The notes beneath the pieces are model-generated. The model was not told the DNA's origin. It did no database searches and saw only the letters and a program-made list of their open reading frames with translations. The position numbers and the translations under genes were made by a program. From the NCBI GenBank assembly GCA_949752745.1, contig OX457027.1:63780329-63844328 (forward strand): DNA of 64,000 nucleotides, read 5' to 3'. Positions 1 through 9,800 of this stretch are shown here, in pieces. Source of the DNA: Protula sp. h YS-2021. Lineage: Eukaryota; Annelida; Polychaeta; Sabellida; Serpulidae. The number at the start of each line of letters is the position of its first letter. Position 1 is the first letter of the stretch.

Positions 1-1040
1 CTCAAACCTATATCCCTCCGTTTCACGGGGGATAATAAGTAAACAGAGCAATATACAGACAATATTACGTTTAAATTTTAAGAAACGTATAAGTTTATCT
101 TAATACATTATCCAGTCTAGAGGATTTGCTTTGGCAATGAAACTTTTTTGCTGACCACACCTACACACACACACAAAAAGTATCAGTGCTCTCAACTCAA
201 TTGATATGATTCAAGGAGAACCAGGCACTTCATATCTCTGTCATTCCGTAACCTAACATTCCGTACCCTTGCGAAAGGCACTTCGTACCCCTGCTTGCCA
301 CTACGTACAAGATTGCAACTTGTTAAAAATATATTCAATTTTATACTTTCGTATTAGGAGAATTGCGTATTTAAAATGTTTCTCCAACACTACCTAGCCT
401 AGACGTTTCCAACCGTGCACAGTGAAAATATTCATACAGAAGTGGTTCACAGTTGTGTTATTGTTGATACCCCGCAAACGTAACAAAATTGCAATTGGCC
501 AAAAATAGATGCAAATTTTGGGAATCCAAACTTAAAATTTACAAGTTGTCCACCCGATCTATCCATTAGAAAGATGTGAGCGACCTCAGCATGCAACCCT
601 CCACAGTGAATATATATAAACAATTGCGCAACGTTATATTACGGAATTCTATATCCGTGTTACAAGACTATAAGCGGCTATAACACGAAGTCTCCATAAC
701 TTCTTAACGCCATAACTTATCGCCAGGAGCAAGTATAACACGAACGGTTGTTGAACGATGATACAACAGAACAAAATAGAGGTTTCTCCGGAATTTTATT
801 CTTCAAACCAATTCTTTGCAGGGCTCTTTGATGTGTACTTCTTTCCTTTTCTCCAATTCTGATTTTTAATGAGATTTCTGCTGGCATTTATACTAATTTC
901 ATCACTCTGCAGCAGATACTCAAAAATAATACAGTAAACTAGCCAAGAATACTGACTTTCCTTGAGCAACTTCCAGGAATTACGAAACAGTGAACAAGAG
1001 TTTGAAACCTTTCACAAGGTACGAAGTGATATATTGTTGT
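1..1040. other. Left-edge non-coding stretch
   Basis: I see no exon, RNA gene or intact element here. Bases 1-40 resemble the right terminus of the repeat family described at 7549-8195 (same run of pyrimidines followed by CACGGGGGATAA), so the window probably opens at the end of another copy. The missing 3' exon or exons of the left-hand host gene could lie here or further left, but no acceptor-plus-open-frame combination stood out. Confidence 0.5.
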
Positions 1041-1050
1041 GAAAATATGT

Positions 1051-1122
1051 GAGCCGCAAGCGGGGCTCGAACTGGGAACCTTTCGCTTCATAAGCGAGCG
1101 TGCTAACCACTAAGCCAAAAGC
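1051..1122 (-). repeat. tRNA-derived SINE head
   Basis: Read on the minus strand this resembles a tRNA: an A-box-like GGCTTAGTGG, an anticodon-type stem TCGC/GCGA around a 7-nt loop, and a B-box-like AGTTCGAGCCC. The 5' and 3' acceptor strands do not pair and the T stem is broken. It is therefore read as a polymerase III SINE head rather than a working tRNA gene. Part of its tail sequence (GAGTCGCAAGCGGGG) recurs at about 1511. Confidence 0.6.
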
Positions 1123-1194
1123 TGCAACTCATGGAAACAGCCAAGCACATATGAACATGTAGTTACATGTTTGTATATATTCATTTTCACAACA

Positions 1195-1470
1195 CACATT
1201 GTAGATACCAGCTTCACGACATTCTTCGTGGTGATGTTTTTTCACCACCCAAAGCCGCACGTGGCTTTTCACATGCCCTTCTTTCCATTCGTATCAGTGT
1301 AACACTACAGTGTTTGAATATCGTACGAATTTCCAAATTTTCTCCCGTCTTTTTCTCTTTGGGCCACCCACAGCCCCACGTGGCTACTTTACTCCAATTT
1401 TCACACATGCCCTTCTTGCCATTCGTACCCGCTTTAACGTTGCACGAATATCTACCATACAACCATACAA
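1195..1470. repeat. Degenerate tandem duplication, ~120-bp period
   Basis: Two diverged copies share the order GCCnCACGTGGC, TTTTCACA, TGCCCTTCTT and CCATTCGTA, with the CACGTGGC blocks roughly 118 bp apart. It lies between two copies of a GTGAAAATATG block. No coding potential is evident. Confidence 0.5.
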
Positions 1471-1649
1471 ACGCGACTCGTACACTTCTGGTACCAATGT
1501 TGTGAAAATATGAGTCGCAAGCGGGGCAATGGAGGTTGCGATGGTTTACTATAGGTTGATTAATTGAGATGGTATAGAAGTTAAGGACCCAGAGAGGTAA
1601 GCCGCCTTGAGAATAATTATATGAAAACATCAGTACATAAAAAATCTTT

Positions 1650-1722
1650 TTCTCCGCTAGAGCGGGTTTTGAACTCGAGACCTCGTGATTATCAGTCCCA
1701 CGCTCTTTGCCCACGGCGATCT
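1650..1722 (-). repeat. tRNA-derived SINE head (second type)
   Basis: On the minus strand there is a tRNA-like order: GTGGGCAAAGAGCGTGGGA, then CTGATAATCACGAGGTC, then a B-box-like GAGTTCAAAACCC. Stems are imperfect and no paired acceptor is seen, so a SINE head is more likely than a functional tRNA gene. Confidence 0.55.
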
Positions 1723-1779
1723 CGACAAATTTTGACTGTTCATTCAACCTCAAGGAGCACATTATGACTTTCTGCCATT

Positions 1780-1935
1780 TGACCATTTTTTGGCCAATTT
1801 TTGTGAAATCGCCAAACAATAGACAAGCCTGGTGCAGGAGCCTGAGGGAAACAGTCCTTCCAAATTCCATCACAATCTGGCCGGATTTGTAAGGAGAGTA
1901 GCATTTTTTTGTGTTTTCTTAAATTTTGGCAGTAT
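1780..1935 (+). repeat. Dispersed repeat, copy 1
   Basis: This aligns by eye with 28330-28485 and more loosely with 29040-29160. The shared core reads roughly CAATCGGACCGG, followed by a GGAGnAGnAGCATTTT block. The copies are diverged and non-coding, an old interspersed family. Confidence 0.45.
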
Positions 1936-2207
1936 TGGGCCAAATCGTCAAAGAAAAAAAAACAGACACACACACAAATAAAAGCTGTGCTGATGATTAC
2001 CGAGGGACCATTCATGTCATATTTTAAAACAATCAGACAAGTTATGTAAGGAGTGGCATTTTGAAGAAATGTTTAACGCACATACACACATATAACGGAT
2101 GCCCCACAAGTGATGAACTATAGACCACCAACGATGGTAGACTGGGCTAAAAACCGATGTTATCGCGGACACCGGGCGACAGGAATAGCAATAAGAGATA
2201 TGCATAC

Positions 2208-3876
2208 CTTCACTTGCTTTCTTGTCAAACTCCTTTTCAAGATCAATAGCTACTTGCGTCCTTTCAAAGAACACCGGCCCATCGCATGTTCCCGTGAACG
2301 ATTCGTCTGTTACTTTCTTTCCCTCGCTCTCTTTGACAGTGTTTGATTGTGAAGCGGGACGATGGCTTACTGTTGACGTTGACAGAATATGTGCTTTGAT
2401 CTCGCTAACCTGTTCTGCCTTGCGACAGGCTGTTGAAGTACGAGTAGGCCGAGCATTGCCGTCGCCTTCTTCGGCTGTTTCCGGCTTAATGATAGTCAGT
2501 ATATGTGGAGTTGCTGCGGAGCCATGGCTGCTTTCCCCGCTACATGGGGGTTGCGTCAGATCAAGTGCAGATGTGTTAGCATTGCTTTTCTTTCCCTTGC
2601 TCCGCTTACTGGATGCCGGTTCCTTACTTTTACGTACACTTACAGCTCCAGTTTGGCATTTAGCTGCCTGCCTTTGTTTCACAAGAGCACGGATTTTCTG
2701 CGGTAAGCTGGCCACCACATCCACCTCCATAGTGCTTGCGGAAACACTTGTCGAGATTGGGTGACCAGTAACAGATCCAGCAGTGGAATATGTACCAACA
2801 CTGTGCTTTGGGTTAGCTTCAATGGTTGCTGTTGGATCCACTGGTGCAGATGATGACGTCACGACGGCCTTGAGGAATCCCGCAGAATCGACGCAGATCA
2901 CTTCACCCTTCTTCGAAAACTTAACCAATGTTTTTTCATTGGCAGCCACGTGTTTCGCGGTGTTATCCAGCGTAGGTCGAACGATTTGAACGTCATTCGA
3001 AAACGGAATTTTCGACAGTGGCTGAGCTGGCAATCTTATGACCTTTGGACCGAACGGCAGTGGGGAATCAATAGGGTCTTGTAACACCACTCGGAGTTTG
3101 CCTGGCGATGGCAGCCTGGAAACTACTGGCTGCCCCGGTGACGTACTTCCTTCGTCAGAACGCCTTGGACTAACAACCGGAACTATTTGAATTCTTCGCC
3201 TCGAGCAGCAGGTCTCGGTTACAGAACATTTCTTACCCTTTTTATGCTGAACTGTTGTTTTAACATTTCCAGATTGTTTAGGTTGAACTTCGACCGGCAA
3301 GATGCTCTTTTTACATTGATTGTTATTCCCAGTTTGTCCGGCCTTCTCTGACTTAGATAGTGCATTTTCAGCACCGGTTTTCTTTGCTTTCGTCCCACGA
3401 CTGGTGGTTCCGGACGCCTTCCTTTTTTTGTCGTTGCTGGCACCAACCCGGCCATCTTTGGAATCAGTGGTTCTTTTCTGACTTGTTGTATTCTTTACTT
3501 TTTCTTTCGCCTGTTCCTCGTTGCAAAAAGTTAAGTTTTGCCCACGTTCAACTTGCGGCCAATGAAAAACACCTGTCAAGTCATTATTTGAGCCCGCATT
3601 TATGTATTCTGCTCTGGGTTCCATAACTGCCGGTTTTATTTCAATGGGAATATCAGTGTCATGGCGGGCATTTTCAAACATGATGTGAAATGCCTGTTTT
3701 TCAAAATCATCACTGGGCGACCTTGCACCGCCAGTATGTAGCACCTTGGCAAATGCCGACAGTGCTTGTGCCTCACTCTCCATGACCTTCACAGGCGACT
3801 GACAGCTCTGGGCAGGCGATGGCTCGTTGCTGGGTGCAGATAACGTCACGTCACTCTCTGCCTGCGTCGCTGTCAT
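2208..3876 (-). CDS. Unknown gene, exon 5 (large, disordered)
   Basis: 1669 nt opening immediately after an acceptor (GACCGCAG) and ending GAAG|GTATGC. It encodes about 556 residues rich in Ser, Lys, Pro and Thr with several basic clusters, as in many nuclear scaffold or chromatin proteins. No catalytic domain is visible. The open frame runs on into the intron to 2017, but the last stretch is Tyr/Cys-rich, unlike the rest, which supports splicing at 2208. Confidence 0.65.
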
Positions 3877-6800
3877 CTGCGGTCATTAAAAACAATGATC
3901 AATTTAATCCTGTGCATTACATTAACATTCTGGTTTGCCTCTTCTGAGCTGTATTTTAAAACTACATCATTATTATTACTATTACTGCTGAGACGATCCG
4001 GGTGAATAATCGATTCGTCGCCGATTCTATCTTATGACGACGTGGAATCGATCCCCAGCATATGGAATCGACAGAAATCTACAAAAGGTGTTGTCTTATA
4101 ATCATTTGAGGGACTGGGGTGGTTCATCGAAACAGAAACAGCCTGGGATGAAACTCACTCCAGGATTGAATATTCACAGCATTTAAACAATGTGATAAAA
4201 ATTTAAGAAATGCATTTAGCAATATCACGTCTTACTGAAGTCTGCGATATCAAAGCAACCAATGAGTAAAGAAGTTTTTTAGAGATTTCAAAATAAAAGG
4301 AAATTATAACACGAGATTCAACCAAAACACGACCAGTAGCACATATATTCAAAAGCTTTAGGTTGCTAAATAAATCACGATTTAGTTTCTCAAAAATTGA
4401 ATTGTTAACAACGGGCATAAAGACATTTTTATCCGTCAAACGCTAACCTAGGGGGCTAAAACTGAGGGATATTATTTTTTACACAAACACAGCCAGATAC
4501 GGGCATTTTATTAATTAATGAAACGGATTTTTTTAATTGCTTTGCTTTACTAAATCGATTATTGATATCTAAGTAACGGGTTTGCGTCACAACGGTTACG
4601 CTAGGTGTGCACGGTGTATGTTAGACATTCCTGATTCCATCTGAAGTTTGACCTTATCCTCCAATATTTTTCGTAGATGTTCATGATTGGTTCTCAAAAA
4701 TGCTATCGCATTTTTTCCAAAAAGTGCGAGATTAATATTTTCTCAATAGAGTGATCAGGATTTGCTGGGGTGACAAGAATCAGACCATTAAATTTCTACA
4801 CGATCCATCAACAAGTGAAGGAATACTGAAACTGGAGAGCTTTTGAATCGCTGTCGACTTAAGTATCCCAAACTTGTCTGGAGCATTTTTCGCGACCGTA
4901 CGGAATGGCAGAACTTCAGGTTTCATATAACGATTTTCTAAACACAAAAACACCTTATTATTTAAAAAAAATATATCAAGCAAATAATAAAGTGGATTTC
5001 TGTCCTTGATACAAGAAGGAGCTTTCGAGTCAACTCCGGAATAGACTAACGTAAACTATTGGCCGCAAAACTTCTATGCTCCTCTACATATAGCAACGAG
5101 ACTGAGCACTGTGAGTCTATTTCGGAACAGAATTAACGAATCAAGATGTCTTATTTCTCCATGGACAAAATAATTATCTAAATTCTTAGTTGCTTGATGC
5201 GTTCTCATTTTAAATAACAGGATGTTAAAAGCTCTGGAACTTTAACTGATTCGCAGTTATATTCAATACAAGTGTTTCCCGGTTTCTCTCATAGCCAATT
5301 ACAATACTATTTGTTTTCTTGTCAATTTGCCAAGAGAGTATACAAGACGCTGAGGCTTGAAAACTTTATGATTCAGTCGCCGTGATGTAATTTTTGTAAC
5401 GTACGTAATGTTTATAAGATAATCCTCTACCAACTTGTTACTCTAGCAGATTGATTTTATTGTCTAGATCCTCTCTGCTCTTGAATTTATTTCTTCAAAA
5501 TAACAAAAAAAAAAAAAAAACGTAATTGGATGATATAGACAAAATAAGAGGCTTACGTTGGAGAAGGAGCAGATGGGCGATATTGCCAAAATATCAAACT
5601 TTCGATTCCGATAATCAATTCGATTAATCATCGCTAAAGGCTTTCGATTAATCGATTCCAGAAGTTGGACCGATTCATAGCAGTAATTACTATTATTATT
5701 TTTTCTTTTTGGTTGTTTATTTTTGAGTCAAGGAAAATAGAAATGGTTAAGACGGCTGCACTACCTCATCATCACATCCCACGTGATCGAAGAAGTCCGG
5801 CGAAAGGCGGTCAGCGCTGCCAGTGGTGCCCGAGCTGCACAAATCAACCACTGCTGGAGAAACTGAACTGCCTAAATCGACAAGCCCGGCCTGAATGAAT
5901 GGCGTGTCGATCGCTGTCTGGTAGTTGTTGTTGTGATCCTGAACCACACGGAAAACAGACGCGCTATTTTTGATTGATTCCTTTGGCGCCGCCTCTTGTA
6001 CCATTCTTTGCATATCAGCGTGGTTATTTTCTCGCATCTGAGAGACTTGTGAGAACCGGGGGCGTACACTGAAATCCACGCCTGGCAATAGCAACTGTGG
6101 TGCTATTCCACCAAGCTTCTGTGTTCCAATCTTTCGATCTTGCTCCTCGAGCTTGACACTCCAGTGGTCAGCGAATCCGGTGATGATCCCAATCTCCCGC
6201 GGCGTTGTGGCACTGCTACTTGGCGTACCGGTGACGCTAACGTGACGCTGAGGAAGCCGTGGATAACCGCTGGTTTCGTGGTCTGACATCGGCACGGAGC
6301 TCACGGAGCTGGCATCGTCTCCGGCGCTGCTGTCCCTTTCCGAATCGCTGCTTGTTTCACTCGTTGAAGTCTCCACCGGTTTTGAACTCTCTAGCCAAAG
6401 AAAACAATCACACTTCGGTCTTTCTTTCATGTTCTGGCATAGAAACTGCATACAAACATTAACAAGAACGAAATAGATACCGGACAAAATATATTTATAC
6501 CATATTTTCAAGATCTCTTTATTCCCCCCCCCCCCCCTTCCCTTCTCATTTCCTTCGTTTATGTAAACACACAAAAAAATACTGTTTAAAATAAGAATTC
6601 TGAAGCAAATAAGAAACCAGATAATTTTTGGTAGGTTATTCCGGAATAGACTACCGATAATTCAAATGTCACAGAAATCAATAACGCTTATTTTTGTTGT
6701 ACGAAAGGGTGAAAATAAGTTGGACAATGTAAATTCTGATCTTTTTGCGAAAGGAAAATAAAAATATTGAAAACAATAACTTAAATATGATTGTTTATTA

Positions 6801-9800
6801 AAATGTTGGTGGGTCAGTATCTAATAACCTATTGAAAATTAAAATTTTAAAAAAAATATTTATACTTTCAATTTTTTCATATTTCTCTATTTATAACGCA
6901 ACAGCATGAGTTTTTTATATGGTCTGCAACATAAAATGATGAAATAATGAAAATAACTCTATTTCGTGACATTCTGTTTAAAGGGTAGTCTATTCCGGAA
7001 TAGCCTACCAGAAAATATCTGATTTCTTATTTACTTCGGAATTCTTATTTTAACAAATATGGAGTTACAAAGAAAAAATCCACCATGAATCAGCTTTGAT
7101 TACCTGAACCACAGATATTCAAAAAACAAAATCAAAAACTTGCACCACTCAGCCGACCAAGAGAGTTGTAAATTCATGCAATAATACATATTACAATCAA
7201 ACCGGACAGATTTCGAAACGAGCCGTAGAGCATCTTTTTTTACTTTAACTGCTTTTTTTACCTTTAATCCCATGAGTTAACTTGAATCTTCTGACCCTAC
7301 AGCCTGGCGACGGGCATTTGCTGATAATCCTCCTAAACTTCTTCTTTCCAATGCCAAACTCATGCTTGTCTATGGCATACCTTTTACAGAACTGAAACAG
7401 ACATTTCACAAAAATCAACTTAAAATGCACTTTATTTTATGTATTTAATAAATTTAAGAAATCGTTTCACAAAATCTAAAAGTTTATGGTTTGCTGAAGA
7501 ACTGTGCATACAAATATGAAGTTTTTTTTACAGAAAGGTCAAAAGAAACTAGAGTCTCAGTGAGACAGGATCCCCCGTGTAAGGTAAAACCTCCATTACT
7601 GAACACCTCCCAATAATGAGCACCTTCTATAATGGACGAGTTGTCTCGATCCCAAATTGCTCCATTCACTTTAGCCTGGACATTTTAAATTGAAACTGTA
7701 GTTAGCTAATACCTTTAGAGAGTAACCTCTGTTCTTGCTAGTCTTTCACGATCACTTTCCAGCTAACACCAAGAGAGACAAGTTGTCATTTTGTCAATTT
7801 TTAACGGATTTCAAAAAAAATAATACTACGTTCACATCTACAATATATATATTTTCACTGTGCAAGGTTGCAGGCCATTACGATAAATGGTATATGCGAA
7901 ATGGTGCGGACACAATATGGCACAACGTAATTCGGGGGCAATTTTTGACAAGTTGTTCTGCCAATTTTTCATTGATTCAAAAATAATATACGCCGTTGCA
8001 CATCTACAATATATAGCTTTTCACTGTATAAAAAGTCAGAACCGCACCTTCAGGTTTTTGAGAGCCTGCGCGGACAAAACCGTTTCCGCTGTTTTTCCAG
8101 AGGACAGAGAGACACGTCCATAACTATATCTCTCTTTTACACGGGGGATAACTAGAGCCTCATGAGACACGATCCCCCGTGTGGCGTGGATGACTTATGA
8201 AATCGGTGCTAAAGTCGGTTTGCAAAGTGTCTTACTACGACCACTTTTATCAAATAGGAAAGAATTCCCCTACCCCCCCCCCCCCCCCAAAAAAAAAAAA
8301 AAATGCCAAGGTAGGAAAAGATCCCAGGGAAAGGATCCCCCTCCGTCCACCAGCTTTTTGTGATTTCATAATAAGTGGCGTGTTGTTTTTTTTTGCTGTT
8401 TATTTCATTTCTCCTTTCCCAGTTAAATTGTCAATGATTATATGATTTTGTAATATATTTTAAGTGTGTTATTTTTTGTTGATGTGTTTTTGTTTGCCTT
8501 TTTCACTTGACCCGACTTGATTTGAGAACTTGTCACTTATATAAATACAATATATAAAAACAAATTTAAAAATCAGTTTTACTGTTATTAAACCATTCTT
8601 AAAAATTCACAATTCGATATCACAATGCAAATCTCACTTATCTTATTTTAGAAATTTTTATTTCATCATATCATTATACACTGCTCTGAGCTGCGGTTGT
8701 ATCCCACTGTATTCGAGTCACTTATACCAGGATATACAAGTCACAAGTCACTAGTTTGTCTCTTAGCTGAAACGGAACGTTGTGGCCAAGTCCACGTAAA
8801 GCATCAGCGATGGTACGTTCCCCGGTAGCTCTGGCATGGCTACTGCATCTGAAGAGTGTCCCCCTTTCGGCGGCGTTTGGAGGGTGCCTGACCACGCGCG
8901 GACTGTTCCACGTGCACACTGACGACTGCGGCATGTGATGAGATGCCACAACGAGGGGTGGTCGCGACCAACCATGCCGCGGACCGCATTGTTCCATCCC
9001 TCACACCAATTATTGGCACGATCCCCGTCCTCGAGGGTGGTGGCATGCTGATTCCACACCTCTGGCTTGCATCGAGCTGGCTGGCGGCGAATCCGCACCG
9101 GCGGCAGCGTGGCGTTCGGATCTGCAGCAGGTTGCTGTTTGAGCCCGAACACACCTGACACATACGTGGCGCCAAACTGGTTGAGCAACTCTTCAGTCTC
9201 AGCTGGCCATTCGTCCCTCAGCAAAGTCATCGCATCCGCAACATCGGCGACGGGAAGAAACGAGACAGCAGTCATTCGTTGGGCAAAGTGGTAGAGGTCG
9301 CCTCTCTCGTTGTACGTTTGAGTTAGACCAAGCTCTTGTATTTTGCGCCAGATCGTTTGTTTAAAGTGATAAAAACATCTCTTTATCTGCACCTAGAGGC
9401 CCAAGTGTTTTACGAACAGCGCTAGATACTACAACCTCAAAGTCCAACAGGACACTGTCCGGATCGGGATCATTACCGCGACTGGCACACTCATCTACTA
9501 TTGCATGTAGCATTTCGTCATAGATCGTCGCTGTCTTACCGGATAGGGACGCATGAACTGCAGTGATATCCAGTCATCAAGTGGCACTGTGATGATATAT
9601 AGCTGTTGAAACTGTTTCGGACAAGTCTCAAACGTTACATCCATGAACCAACGTTTTGCTCTGCATAGGTGGCGAAGACCCTGGTCAGTTGCTTGGATGA
9701 GCATGCCATGGTTAGTTTCAGCGTCCTTACTATCATAAATAAGAAATCGCTGGGGGTCAGGACCGTCGATCTTCGTGTACTCCTCTAGAGGCTCGATACG

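Noticed and set aside
1051..1122. Functional tRNA gene
   Set aside because: The A and B boxes are present but the acceptor strands do not pair and the T stem is broken.
2017..2207. Open frame continuing past the exon-5 donor of the left gene
   Set aside because: Composition changes abruptly to Tyr/Cys/Trp-rich and a good GTATGC donor precedes it; treated as intron read-through.
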